This document shows, one piece after another, positions 1-7,993 of a stretch of 36,984 bases of DNA. The stretch is from Pseudomonadota bacterium (lineage in GTDB: Bacteria; Pseudomonadota; Alphaproteobacteria; Sphingomonadales; Sphingomonadaceae). The stretch lies in the NCBI GenBank assembly GCA_963205265.1, contig CAUJJI010000021.1:1-36984 (forward strand). Direction: 5' to 3'. A model generated the notes under the pieces. That model saw nothing but the letters and a program-made list of their open reading frames with translations, had not been told where the DNA came from and ran no database searches. The first letter of the stretch is position 1; every line of letters starts with the position of its first letter. Both the position numbers and the translations under genes were made by a program.

Positions 1-139
1 CGGGTCGGGTTGCTCCCATGCCCTGCCTTACGTTGGGTAATTCCCCGCATCCGGATAAGTGGTCGCCCTGACAGGCGCCGGCCCTTGGGGTAGCGGCGAG
101 CGAACCGGTTCCGCTCCCTCGCACCCGTGAGGTATGGGG

Positions 140-168
140 CACATAACCAATGTGGTTCGTATTGTCAA
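140..168 (-). promoter_or_regulatory. Putative sigma-70 promoter with overlapping inverted repeat, reading left
   Basis: On the minus strand a perfect TTGACA (168-163) is followed after 17 bp by TATGTG (145-140), a reasonable -35 and a weak -10. The spacer holds a perfect inverted repeat AACCA-ATG-TGGTT (145-157). The promoter would drive a minus-strand gene that begins at or beyond the left edge; an ATG preceded by AAGG lies at 19-17 but too little coding sequence is present to call it. The TetR-type gene ends only 46 bp away on the same strand, so this repeat is a candidate operator for it (inference). Confidence 0.4.
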
Positions 169-213
169 GTCTTTTTCGCAATCATCGCCCCGGGACGACG
201 TGCACGCCCCGCC

Positions 214-792
214 TCAGTCCCAGCGGGCGATGAAATCCTCGATGATCTTCAGGACCTCGGCATGGCCGGCGCGGATGCCGATTTCGGCTTCGCGGTGGAT
301 GGCGAGTGCCGCGCTGGTGGCGAAGATGGCGGCGGCGATGGGGGGCAGCGTGGTGTCGTCCCCGCGGCCGGCCATGGCCTTCGCCAGGGCGAAGACCTGC
401 ATCCGCCGACTCTCCTCGATGTAGTCGTGGACTTCGCTGCGCAGCTCCTCGATGCGGTTGGCGAGCGCCATGAATTCGGAGACCAGCCGGGTATCGGTGG
501 TCCTGACGCAGACTTCCCAGATCTCGCGCAGCGGCAGGTCGTGCGCCAGGGCCTTGCTCATCCGCTCCTTTTCGCGGATCGCCAGCCGGCGGAAAGTCTC
601 GACGATCAGTTCGTCCATCGTCCGGAAATAGTAGTAGACCAGCCGCTGCTTGACCCCGATCCGCTCCGCCACGGCGCGCGAGGTGAGCGCGCCGTAGCCT
701 TCCTCGCAAAGGATATGCTCGGCGGCGTCGAGCATGGAGTGCCAGATCGGCGAGCCCTTCGGGCCCATGCGCCTGGCGACCGGACTTTGCAT
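214..792 (-). CDS. TetR/AcrR family transcriptional regulator
   Basis: A predicted one-component repressor of 192 residues, the usual TetR length. The N-terminal DNA-binding part carries a recognisable TetR helix-turn-helix: ILCEEGYGALTSRAVAERIG followed by VKQRLVYYYFRTMDELI (about residues 25-65). The rest is a helical ligand-binding and dimerisation domain with no family-specific sequence I can read, so the ligand is unknown. Two in-frame ATGs exist (798 and 792). The Shine-Dalgarno GGGGAG touches the first and is 6 bp from the second, so 792 is preferred. It is divergent from the methyltransferase gene at 951 and lies upstream of, and in the same direction as, a gene beyond the left edge whose promoter contains an inverted repeat. 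Either could be its target. Confidence 0.85.
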   Translation of the reverse strand: MQSPVARRMGPKGSPIWHSMLDAAEHILCEEGYGALTSRAVAERIGVKQRLVYYYFRTMDELIVETFRRLAIREKERMSKALAHDLPLREIWEVCVRTTDTRLVSEFMALANRIEELRSEVHDYIEESRRMQVFALAKAMAGRGDDTTLPPIAAAIFATSAALAIHREAEIGIRAGHAEVLKIIEDFIARWD

Positions 793-881
793 GGCCATCT
801 CCCCTGAACCGCGGAATGCGGAGCGATCGTCGCGATCCTTGCCCCTGCCGAACTTAGAGGGGAAAGCACAAACAGGCAAAT

Positions 882-913
882 CCACCAGATTGCAAAGGCT
901 TGCCGATTGGTGG
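882..913. promoter_or_regulatory. 32-bp two-tier palindrome in the divergent TetR/methyltransferase region
   Basis: An imperfect palindrome with one centre (897.5): outer arms CCACCA (882-887) and TGGTGG (908-913), inner arms GCAA (892-895) and TTGC (900-903), with non-complementary 4-bp stretches between tiers. It lies between the divergent tetR-like gene and the methyltransferase gene, where an operator is expected. It could equally be a transcript hairpin in the methyltransferase leader. No direct evidence connects it to the TetR protein. Confidence 0.35.
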
Positions 914-950
914 CATGTGCATGGCTCGCCGCCGCAAGCGAGGAACAGCG

Positions 951-1559
951 ATGCCAGCCGACGACGACCGACGCTTCGCGCCAGCCACCGCACGCAACCG
1001 CCGCCCGATCCTGGAAGTGCTGCGGCAAGTGCTGCCGGCCGAGGGGCTGGTGCTCGAGCTGGCGAGCGGCACCGGCGAGCATGCCGTCCATTTCGCGCGC
1101 GCGCTGCCGGCCCTCGCCTGGCAGCCGACCGACCCGTCGCCCGACGCGCTGAGCTCGATCGCCGCCTGGGCCGCGGCCGAGGCACTGCCCAACCTGCGCC
1201 CGCCGCTGCAGCTCGACGCCACGGACGAGGCATGGCCGCTCGACCGCGCCGATGCCCTGGCCTGCATCAACATGATCCACATCAGCCCGTGGGAAGCCAC
1301 CGAGGGCCTGATGCGCGGGGCGGGACGCCTGCTCCCCAGCGGCGCGCCGCTCTACCTCTACGGCCCGTTCCGCCGCGGCGCGCGGCCGCTGGAGCCGAGC
1401 AACCACGCCTTCGACCTCGACCTTCAGCGGCGCGACCCGCGCTGGGGCCTGCGCGAGCTCAGCGAAGTGACGCGCTGCGCCGCCCGCCACGGCCTGGCGC
1501 CCAGCGACGTCGTCGAAATGCCGGCGAACAATCTCTCGGTGGTCTTCCGAAAGGCCTAG
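951..1559 (+). CDS. DUF938-type SAM-dependent methyltransferase
   Basis: A 202-residue soluble protein resembling the DUF938 class I methyltransferases. The glycine-rich SAM-binding motif I is LVLELASGTGEHAVHFA (about residues 33-49), followed by an acidic strand-2 region (WQPTDPSPDALSSI) and a motif-IV-like segment ALACINMIHISPWEATEGLM. The C-terminal part (YGPFRRGARPLEPSNHAFDLDLQRRDPRWGLRE, split here only for reading) is characteristic of the family. The start at 951 follows GAGGA with suitable spacing; an upstream in-frame ATG at 900 would overlap the palindrome at 882-913 and add a basic tail unlike the family. The substrate of the family is not known to me. The cupin gene follows 51 bp downstream on the same strand. 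Confidence 0.8.
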   Translation: MPADDDRRFAPATARNRRPILEVLRQVLPAEGLVLELASGTGEHAVHFARALPALAWQPTDPSPDALSSIAAWAAAEALPNLRPPLQLDATDEAWPLDRADALACINMIHISPWEATEGLMRGAGRLLPSGAPLYLYGPFRRGARPLEPSNHAFDLDLQRRDPRWGLRELSEVTRCAARHGLAPSDVVEMPANNLSVVFRKA

Positions 1560-1610
1560 CAGCTCCCCATCTGGGTCGGCGTGACCATTCGCAGCTGAAA
1601 GGACGACCAC

Positions 1611-2006
1611 GTGAAGGGATTTGTCGACGACATCGAGACTCTCACCGAGGAGAACACCGATTTCCGCCGCGTGCTCTACACCGGCCACAACCTGCAGCTG
1701 GTGCTGATGTCGATCGAGCCCGGCGACGAGATCGGCGAGGAAGTCCACGACGACCGCGACCAGTTCTTCCGCATCGAGGCCGGCGAGGGCGAGATCTCGA
1801 TCGACGGCGCGGTGCACAAGGTGAAGGCCGACGACGCCGTCATCGTCCCGCAGGGCGCGCGCCACAACGTGAAAAGCGTCGGCAGCGAAGCGCTCAAGCT
1901 CTACACGATCTACGGCCCGCCCGAGCATATCGACGGCACGGTCCACAAGACCTGCGCCGAGGCCGGCGAAGCGCACGAGCATTTCGACGGCAAGACGACG
2001 GAGTAG
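1611..2006 (+). CDS. Cupin domain-containing protein
   Basis: A 131-residue single-domain cupin, probably a small metal-binding beta-barrel. Motif 1 is read as EEVHDDRDQFFRIEAGEGE (about residues 44-62: H46, Q51, E57) and motif 2 as VPQGARHNVKS (P80, H85). The normal second histidine of motif 1 is not in the HxH form, as in many sugar-isomerase-like and uncharacterised small cupins, so catalytic activity cannot be assigned. The start is GTG at 1611, supported by AAAGGA 7-12 bp upstream; there is no better ATG. It may be co-transcribed with the methyltransferase gene. A strong GC hairpin at 2027-2055 follows the stop. Confidence 0.75.
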   Translation: MKGFVDDIETLTEENTDFRRVLYTGHNLQLVLMSIEPGDEIGEEVHDDRDQFFRIEAGEGEISIDGAVHKVKADDAVIVPQGARHNVKSVGSEALKLYTIYGPPEHIDGTVHKTCAEAGEAHEHFDGKTTE

Positions 2007-2026
2007 TGGGCTTGCCCCGTTCCGCC

Positions 2027-2055
2027 CCCGGCGGGGGAGGAACCATCCCGCCGGG
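2027..2055 (+). terminator. GC-rich hairpin after the cupin gene (possible terminator)
   Basis: Perfect 9-bp arms CCCGGCGGG (2027-2035) and CCCGCCGGG (2047-2055) enclose an 11-nt loop. The hairpin begins 20 bp after the cupin stop. No U-tract follows, so it may be a weak or factor-assisted terminator. It separates the cupin gene from the Pho box and ppk. Confidence 0.45.
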
Positions 2056-2104
2056 ACGGATCACGTTGCCTTAATCCCGCCTGGGGCATAGTCCTGCCAC
2101 GTCA

Positions 2105-2122
2105 CTGTCATGCTCGTGTAAC
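2105..2122 (+). promoter_or_regulatory. Pho box upstream of ppk
   Basis: Perfect half-site CTGTCAT (2105-2111), 4-bp spacer GCTC, then GTGTAAC (2116-2122), which matches 6/7 to the common CTGTAAC variant. The 11-bp period and the orientation toward ppk (start 26-50 bp downstream) fit a PhoB-activated promoter. No clear -10 was found. PhoB control of ppk is known in several bacteria; here it is inferred from the site. Confidence 0.65.
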
Positions 2123-2147
2123 AGGCAGGGCCGATGCGGAACGCCCG

Positions 2148-4325
2148 ATGATATTCGAAGCACGAGAACCGATGAGCGAGAGTCCGGACCCCGCCGCCGT
2201 CCCGGCCGGAAAGGCGGCGGACCTGCGCTATTTCAACCGCGAGCTGAGCTGGCTGGCGTTCAACCAGCGCGTCCTGGCCGAGGCATGCAACCCGAACTAC
2301 CCGCTGCTCGAGCGGCTGCGCTTCCTGTCGATCTCGGGCAACAATCTCGACGAGTTCCTGATGGTCCGCGTCGCCGGGCTGGCCGGCCAGGTGCGGCGGC
2401 AGATCGAGGAAGTGTCGATCGACGGCATGACTCCGTCGCAGCAGCTCGCCGCGATCCACCAGGCGGTGGCGGAGATCGAGCAGGCCCAGCAGGACGGCTG
2501 GCGCGAGCTGCGCGGGCTGCTCGTCGACAAGGGCATCGTCATCGTGGGCGAGCGCGAGGCGCTGTCCCCGGCGCGCGAACGCTGGCTGGGCGACTATTTC
2601 GACGAATATATCCTGCCGATCATCACCCCCCAGGCGATCGATCCGGCGCACCCCTTCCCGTTCATCGCCAACCAGGGGATGGGCGTGCTCTTCGCCCTGT
2701 CGCGCGTCGCGGACGATGCCCCGGTGATGGAAATGGTGCTGATCCCCTCGGCGCTGCCCCGCTTCATCCGCCTGCCGGGCGAGGAGCCGGCCTATATCGC
2801 CGTCGAGGACCTGCTGTGGCGCAATGCCGACACCCTGTTCCCCGGCTTCCGCGTCCACGGCCACGGCGTGTTCCGGGTGCTGCGCGACAGCGACATCGAA
2901 ATCGAGGAGGATGCCGAGGACCTCGTCCGCTACTACCGCACCGCGATCCAGCGGCGGCGGCGCGGCATGGTCATCCTGCTGCAGCTGCAGGGCGCGTTCG
3001 ACCCCGCCGCCGAAAGCCTGCTGCGCGAGCAGCTCGGCCTCGACAACGCGCTGGTGATCAAGACCGACGGGCTGATCGGCGTCAGCGGCCTTTCCGCGAT
3101 CGTCGAGGAAGACCGCCCCGAGCTGAAGTTCGAGCCCTACAGCCCGCGCTATCCCGAGCGCATCCTCGAGCACGACGGCGACTGCTTCGCGGCGATCCGC
3201 GAGAAGGACATCATCATCCAGCACCCCTACGAGACTTTCGAGGTGGTGATCGACTTCCTGCGCCAGGCCGCCACCGATCCCGACGTCGTCGCGATCAAGC
3301 AGACGCTCTACCGCGCCGGCAAGCAGTCGGCGGTGATCGCCGCGCTGATCCAGGCGGCCGAGGCGGGCAAGTCGGTGACCGCGGTGGTCGAGCTGAAGGC
3401 CCGCTTCGACGAGGAGCAGAACCTGCTCTGGGCCAGCCAGCTCGAACGCGCCGGGGTCCAGGTGATCTACGGCTTCGTCGACTGGAAGACCCATGCCAAG
3501 GTATCGATGGTGGTGCGGCGCGAGGGCGAGGGCTACCGCACCTACTGCCATTTCGGCACCGGCAATTACCACCCGGTGACCGCGCGCATCTATACCGACC
3601 TCAGCTTCTTCACCGCCGACCCCAAGATGGGCCGCGACGCCGGCAAGCTGTTCAACTTCATCACCGGCTACGTCGAGCCGCGCCGCACCGAGATGCTGGC
3701 GATCTCGCCGATCGGCATGCGCAAGCAGCTCTACGCCTGCATCGACCACGAGATCGAGAACGCCGCGGCGGGCAAGCCGGCGATGATCTGGGCCAAGCTC
3801 AATTCGCTGACCGACGCCGGCGTGATCGAGCGGCTCTATGCCGCCAGCGCCGCCGGCGTGCGGATCACCCTGGTGGTACGCGGCATCTGCTGCCTGCGGC
3901 CCGGCGTTCCCGGCCTGTCGGAGAACGTCACGGTCAAGTCGATCATCGGCCGCTTCCTCGAGCACGGCCGCATCTGGGCTTTCGCCGCCGGGGCCGAGCT
4001 GCCGAGCCGCCGCGCGCGGCTGTTCATCACTTCGGCCGACGGCATGGAGCGCAATCTCGACCGGCGAGTGGAGCTGCTGGTGCCGATCACCAACCACACC
4101 GTCCACGACCAGGTGCTGGGCCAGGTCATGCTGGCCAACCTGCTCGACACCGAGCAGAGCTGGATTCTGGCGCCCGACGGCAGTTACCACCGCACCCCGC
4201 CGGGCGACAACCCGTTCAATCTCCACCGCTATTTCATGACCAACCCCTCGCTGTCCGGCCGCGGCGCGTCATTGGCCAGTGGCAGCAAGGTCCCGAAGCT
4301 GTCATTGCGGCGCGGGAACATCTGA
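2148..4325 (+). CDS. ppk1: Polyphosphate kinase 1
   Basis: Reversible synthesis of inorganic polyphosphate from ATP in the cytoplasm. The 725-residue length fits Ppk1. The N-terminal domain begins with RYFNRELSWLAFNQRVL, and NNLDEFLMVRVAGL follows. The middle contains the conserved KQTLYRAGKQSAVIAALIQA stretch. The autophosphorylated histidine is in CHFGTGNYHP (H468 from this start) and a second conserved histidine lies in GRFLEHGRIW (about 606). The C-terminal LFITSADGMERNLDRRVE segment is typical. Two starts are possible: ATG 2148 (GCGGA upstream) and ATG 2172 (GAGAA upstream), giving 725 or 717 residues. It is followed after 42 bp by the ppx-like gene, the usual ppk-ppx pairing, and is preceded by a Pho box, which suggests induction on phosphate limitation. 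Confidence 0.95.
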   Translation: MIFEAREPMSESPDPAAVPAGKAADLRYFNRELSWLAFNQRVLAEACNPNYPLLERLRFLSISGNNLDEFLMVRVAGLAGQVRRQIEEVSIDGMTPSQQLAAIHQAVAEIEQAQQDGWRELRGLLVDKGIVIVGEREALSPARERWLGDYFDEYILPIITPQAIDPAHPFPFIANQGMGVLFALSRVADDAPVMEMVLIPSALPRFIRLPGEEPAYIAVEDLLWRNADTLFPGFRVHGHGVFRVLRDSDIEIEEDAEDLVRYYRTAIQRRRRGMVILLQLQGAFDPAAESLLREQLGLDNALVIKTDGLIGVSGLSAIVEEDRPELKFEPYSPRYPERILEHDGDCFAAIREKDIIIQHPYETFEVVIDFLRQAATDPDVVAIKQTLYRAGKQSAVIAALIQAAEAGKSVTAVVELKARFDEEQNLLWASQLERAGVQVIYGFVDWKTHAKVSMVVRREGEGYRTYCHFGTGNYHPVTARIYTDLSFFTADPKMGRDAGKLFNFITGYVEPRRTEMLAISPIGMRKQLYACIDHEIENAAAGKPAMIWAKLNSLTDAGVIERLYAASAAGVRITLVVRGICCLRPGVPGLSENVTVKSIIGRFLEHGRIWAFAAGAELPSRRARLFITSADGMERNLDRRVELLVPITNHTVHDQVLGQVMLANLLDTEQSWILAPDGSYHRTPPGDNPFNLHRYFMTNPSLSGRGASLASGSKVPKLSLRRGNI

Positions 4326-4367
4326 GCCGATTCGCGGCAGCCACTCGGAACGCAGCACAGGACCGGC

Positions 4368-5879
4368 ATGAGCGAGCAGCACGCGATCATCGACATCGGC
4401 TCGAACACGGTGCGCCTGGTGGTCTACGACGGACCGTCGCGCGCGCCCGGCGTGGTGCTCAACGAAAAGGTCACGGCCCGGCTCGGCAAGGACGTCGCCC
4501 GCAGCGGGCTGCTGGGCGACAAGGCGATGGGCGTCGCGCTGTCGGCGCTGGCGCGCTACGCGGCGCTGCTGCGCGTCATCGGCGTCGACGACGTCGAAGT
4601 CGTGGCGACCGCGGCGGTGCGCGACGCGCGCAACGGTCCCGAGTTCCTCCAGGCGGTGCGCGCGGCCGGCCTGTCGCCGCGGCTGCTGACCGGCGAGGAG
4701 GAAGCGCTCACCAGCGCCTGGGGCGTGCTCGCGGCCTTCCCCGGAGTGACCGGCGTCGCCGCCGACCTCGGCGGCGGCAGTCTCGAGCTGACCGAGCTTT
4801 GCGGCGACCATTGCGAGCACGGCATCAGCCTGCCCGTCGGCACGCTGCGCCTGCCCGACCTGCGCGCGCGGGGCTCGTCCGAATTCGGGCGCGCAGTGCG
4901 CGGCTCGCTGCGCAAGGCCGGCTGGGCGAGCGGGCGCGACGCGCCACTGTTCCTCGTCGGCGGATCGTGGCGGACGCTTGCCCGCCATGCGATGGTCAGG
5001 CTCGACTGGCCGATCGACGACCCGCACGGCTTCGAGCTGGCGCCCGAGGCCGCGCTGAAGATCTGCCGCTCGCTGGCGCGCGGCAAGCCCATTCTCGACT
5101 TGCCGCGCGCCTCCGCCTCGCGCCTCGCCTCGCTGCCCGACGCGGCGGCGCTGCTCGCCGCGCTGGTGCGCGAGATCGCGCCGTCGCGGCTGGTCTTTTC
5201 GGCCTGGGGGCTGCGCGAGGGGCTGTTTTACCGCAAGCTCGGCAAGGCCACCCAGGCGCAGGACCCGCTGCTCGCCGGGGTCACCGGCTTCGCCCGCTCG
5301 TTCGGCGTCGGCCCCGCGACCGCGACGATGATCGCCGGCTGGACCGCGGCGCTGAGCCCCGAATGCGACGCTGCGGACGAGAAGCTGCGCATTGCCGCCG
5401 CCGCACTGTCGCTGGCGGTGATGCAGATCGAGCCCAACCTGCGCGCCGAACAGGCGATGGACTGGGCCCTGCGCAAGCGCTGGATCGGCATCGACGCGCG
5501 CGGCCGGGCGATGCTGGCCGCGGCAATCCTCGCCAACAGCGGGATCACCGCCGTCCCTGCCGAGATCGCGCCGCTCGCTTCGCCGGCGGATTTCTCGCGG
5601 GCGATCGGCTGGGGCCTTGCCATCAGGCTGTGCCGCAAGCTGACCGGCAGCGCGCCCCAGGCGCTTGCCGACACGGCCCTGCTGCCGAGCGGCACCCAGC
5701 TGACGGTCGCGCTGCAGCCGGCGGCCCAGGCGCTCTACAGCCAAGCGCTGGGCAAGGACCACCGCCTGCTGGCCGAATGGTTCGGGCTGGAGCCGGCGGT
5801 GGACTTGCGGGGGGCGTTGGGAAAGCCGCCCCGCTCTCCGGCGCAGACTGCAGTTCCCGTCCCGCGGAGGGGCGACTAG
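4368..5879 (+). CDS. ppx: Ppx/GppA family exopolyphosphatase
   Basis: Hydrolyses terminal phosphates of polyphosphate, or the gamma phosphate of pppGpp; the two activities cannot be separated from sequence. It has 503 residues, as in the long Ppx form. The ASKHA fold is visible: AIIDIGSNTVRLVVY near the N terminus (phosphate loop 1), VVATAAVRDARNG, the catalytic-base region LLTGEEEALTSAWG (about 107-120) and phosphate loop 2 ADLGGGSLEL (about 132-141). The remaining half is the helical HD-like C-terminal domain. The ATG follows AGGA 7 bp upstream. It sits just behind ppk and is probably in the same transcript. Its stop TAG overlaps the stop of the convergent virB11 gene in the tetramer CTAG (5876-5879), so the polyphosphate genes and the secretion operon have no intervening space. 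Confidence 0.9.
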   Translation: MSEQHAIIDIGSNTVRLVVYDGPSRAPGVVLNEKVTARLGKDVARSGLLGDKAMGVALSALARYAALLRVIGVDDVEVVATAAVRDARNGPEFLQAVRAAGLSPRLLTGEEEALTSAWGVLAAFPGVTGVAADLGGGSLELTELCGDHCEHGISLPVGTLRLPDLRARGSSEFGRAVRGSLRKAGWASGRDAPLFLVGGSWRTLARHAMVRLDWPIDDPHGFELAPEAALKICRSLARGKPILDLPRASASRLASLPDAAALLAALVREIAPSRLVFSAWGLREGLFYRKLGKATQAQDPLLAGVTGFARSFGVGPATATMIAGWTAALSPECDAADEKLRIAAAALSLAVMQIEPNLRAEQAMDWALRKRWIGIDARGRAMLAAAILANSGITAVPAEIAPLASPADFSRAIGWGLAIRLCRKLTGSAPQALADTALLPSGTQLTVALQPAAQALYSQALGKDHRLLAEWFGLEPAVDLRGALGKPPRSPAQTAVPVPRRGD

Positions 5880-6901
5880 CCTACCAGCCCCCGCGTCTCG
5901 GCGATCGCGACGATCCCGCGCTTCCCCTCGACCCGGTCGAGCTGGACGACGACGTCGATCACCGAAGCCGCATATTCGAGCGTCTCGCGGCGGCTGAGGC
6001 CGATGCCGGTCTGCATCGCCATCAGCGCGATCTGCTCGAGCGCGCCGCGCGGGCTGTTGGCATGGACGGTGGAGAACGAGCCGGGATGGCCGGTGTTGAT
6101 CGCGCGCAGGAAGCTCACCGTCTCGCTGCCGCGCAGTTCGCCCAGGACGATCCGGTCGGGCCGCAGCCGCAGCGCCGCCTGCAGCAGCTCGTTGGCCGAG
6201 ACCTTGGCCTCGCCCAGCTCGCCCTTGACCGCGATCAGGCCGACGCCGTTGGCGCCGGGCAGCCGCAGCTCGGCGGTATCCTCGACCAGCACGAGCCGCT
6301 CGTGGGCCGGGATGTCGCGCAGCATGGCGTTGAGGAACGTGGTCTTGCCGGTCGAGGTGCCGCCGGAGATCAGGATCGTCCGCCGCCGGGCGATCGCTTC
6401 GCGCAGGTAGGCGATCGGCTGCTCGGCCGCATCGGGCATCGGCGCCTCGGCGCGCGGGCGCAGCGGCCCCATGTCGTAGGCGTCGAGCTCGAGGTCGACC
6501 AGGCGGTGCCGCCGGATCGCCAGCGCCCAGTGCGCCCGCGTCGCCGGCGGGCCGCAGAGCTGGATGCGGGCGCCGCCGAAGCCCATGTCGGCCGGCAGCG
6601 TCGCGGCGAGCAGCGGATGCTCGCGGTTGATCCCCTGGTGGCTGACTCGCGCCACCTGCTCGGCAAGCCGCTGCAGCAGCCGGTCGTCGAGCTCGGGCAG
6701 CTCGATCCGCTGCATGCCGGGATGAGCGGCATCCTCGACCCACAGCTCGCCGGGGCGGTTGACCAGGAGCTCGGTCACCGTCGCCCGGTCGAGCCAGGGG
6801 CGCAGCGGCGCCAGGTAGGCTTCGAGATAGACGCTGCGCACCGCCGGCTCGGCGGCCGGCTCGTCGCGCCCGGGCTGGAGGGGATGGACGGTTCCGGTCA
6901 C
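5876..6901 (-). CDS. virB11: VirB11-like type IV secretion ATPase
   Basis: Hexameric cytoplasmic ATPase that powers and switches a type IV secretion system. The protein has 341 residues, normal for VirB11. An N-terminal domain (about 25-150) precedes the RecA-like domain: Walker A GGTSTGKTT (K186), an Asp box VLVEDTAEL, Walker B LRPDRIVLGELRG (E255) and the His box NTGHPGSFSTVHANSP (H272, H280). All catalytic motifs are intact. The start is GTG at 6901, overlapping the virB10 stop in GTGA, which indicates translational coupling; no earlier start gives a family-like N terminus. It is the last gene of the operon and converges on ppx with overlapping stops. Confidence 0.92.
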   Translation of the reverse strand: MTGTVHPLQPGRDEPAAEPAVRSVYLEAYLAPLRPWLDRATVTELLVNRPGELWVEDAAHPGMQRIELPELDDRLLQRLAEQVARVSHQGINREHPLLAATLPADMGFGGARIQLCGPPATRAHWALAIRRHRLVDLELDAYDMGPLRPRAEAPMPDAAEQPIAYLREAIARRRTILISGGTSTGKTTFLNAMLRDIPAHERLVLVEDTAELRLPGANGVGLIAVKGELGEAKVSANELLQAALRLRPDRIVLGELRGSETVSFLRAINTGHPGSFSTVHANSPRGALEQIALMAMQTGIGLSRRETLEYAASVIDVVVQLDRVEGKRGIVAIAETRGLVG

Positions 6902-7980
6902 GACACTTTCGAGAAATCGAGGTCCTTGGCGGTGAACACCCGGATCGGCTGGCCCTGGCGGACGCGGACGGTCGGGCTGATCTGCCCGCTCTGTCCCACT
7001 GCCGCCGCCGCCGCCGACTGCCCGCCGCCGCCAAGGATGACGCTGGCATTGCTGCCGATCGCGGACAGCCCGCCGACTATCGACAGCAGCATGGCCGAGC
7101 CGAAGCGCTCGAAGAAATGCGAGCTGACCTTGCCGTCGAGCCCGGTCTCGCCGCCGAAGGCGATCGCCGGCGAGGCGATGTTGACCGAGACGCCGTCGGG
7201 CCGGATCAGCCGCGTCCAGATGACGTAGGCGCGCTTCTGCCCGGCGGCGAGGCCGCTCTTGTACTGGCCGATCAGCCGCGAGGACCGCGGGATCAGCACG
7301 CGGCTGCCGTCGAAGCTGCGCACGTCGGTGCTGACCACGGCGCGCACGAAGCCCGGCACGTCGGTGTCGATCGCGGTTTCGAGCACGGCCGGGATCAGCG
7401 TGCCCTGAGTCACCGTGGTCTTGGGATCGAAAGCGGCATCGGCCACCGCCTTGCCGCCGCCGGTGGTGCCGAGGCGGGTGGCGAAATCGTCGTTGCTGTT
7501 GCCGCTGCCTGCCGCCGCGCCGGGAGCGGCGGGGACAAAGGCGAGCGGCGCGCCGCTGGCGTCGAAGACGACGGTGGGAGTGGCATAGCGATTGCCGGCC
7601 GGCGCGGTCGCGATCGCGCTCTGCGGCGGGGCGGCGAGCACCGGCTGCGGTGCCGGTGCCGGCGGCGCGGCGACGGGCGCGGCGACCGGTGCCGGCACCG
7701 CCTGTACCGGTGCGGCGGGTGCCGCGGCGATCCCGTCGGCCGCAGCCCGGGGGGCCTGGTCGGGCCGCTCGCGGGCGGCATCCATGCTCCACAGCGTCAC
7801 TCCGCCGAGCACCGCGACCAGGGCAATGCCGGCGAAGAGGCCCAGGCCGTCGGCGCGCTTGCGCTGGGTGACCGTCGGCAGGACATTGCGCGTGGCGAGA
7901 TCGATGATCTCGGCGCCGCCTTCGCGGGGATCGCGGACTTCGGCATCGCGGCGCGGGTTGATACGGGTGTTGAGGCGCAT
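6898..7980 (-). CDS. virB10: VirB10/TrbI-like type IV secretion scaffold
   Basis: Core-complex protein that spans inner membrane, periplasm and outer membrane. It has 360 residues. A short cytoplasmic tail is followed by one transmembrane helix (GLFAGIALVAVLGGVTLW, about 47-65), an Ala/Pro-rich periplasmic linker (about 75-125) and the C-terminal TrbI/VirB10 beta-barrel domain, with the conserved LIPAVLETAIDTDVPGFVRA, SRLIGQYKSG and IRPDGVSVNIASP patches. The membrane-facing antenna region near GSAMLLSIVGGLSAIG is present. The start ATG 7980 lies 13 bp after the virB9 stop. The order B9-B10-B11 is that of classical systems. Confidence 0.92.
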   Translation of the reverse strand: MRLNTRINPRRDAEVRDPREGGAEIIDLATRNVLPTVTQRKRADGLGLFAGIALVAVLGGVTLWSMDAARERPDQAPRAAADGIAAAPAAPVQAVPAPVAAPVAAPPAPAPQPVLAAPPQSAIATAPAGNRYATPTVVFDASGAPLAFVPAAPGAAAGSGNSNDDFATRLGTTGGGKAVADAAFDPKTTVTQGTLIPAVLETAIDTDVPGFVRAVVSTDVRSFDGSRVLIPRSSRLIGQYKSGLAAGQKRAYVIWTRLIRPDGVSVNIASPAIAFGGETGLDGKVSSHFFERFGSAMLLSIVGGLSAIGSNASVILGGGGQSAAAAAVGQSGQISPTVRVRQGQPIRVFTAKDLDFSKVS

Positions 7981-7993
7981 GGCGGTTACCTCG

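Noticed and set aside
188..200. CCCGGGACGACG near the left edge as a third family A repeat
   Set aside because: Only the terminal 12 bases match; there is no core or opposite end, so it is not listed as a copy.
4299..4305. A perfect CTGTCAT half-site 63 bp before ppx
   Set aside because: It lies inside the ppk coding sequence and has no partner half-site 11 bp on either side, so it is not called a Pho box.
2285..7228. A very long plus-strand open frame of about 1650 codons running through ppk, ppx and virB11
   Set aside because: It is a GC-rich shadow frame: its translation is dominated by Arg, Ala, Pro and Gly without domain motifs, while the overlapping frames encode recognised proteins.
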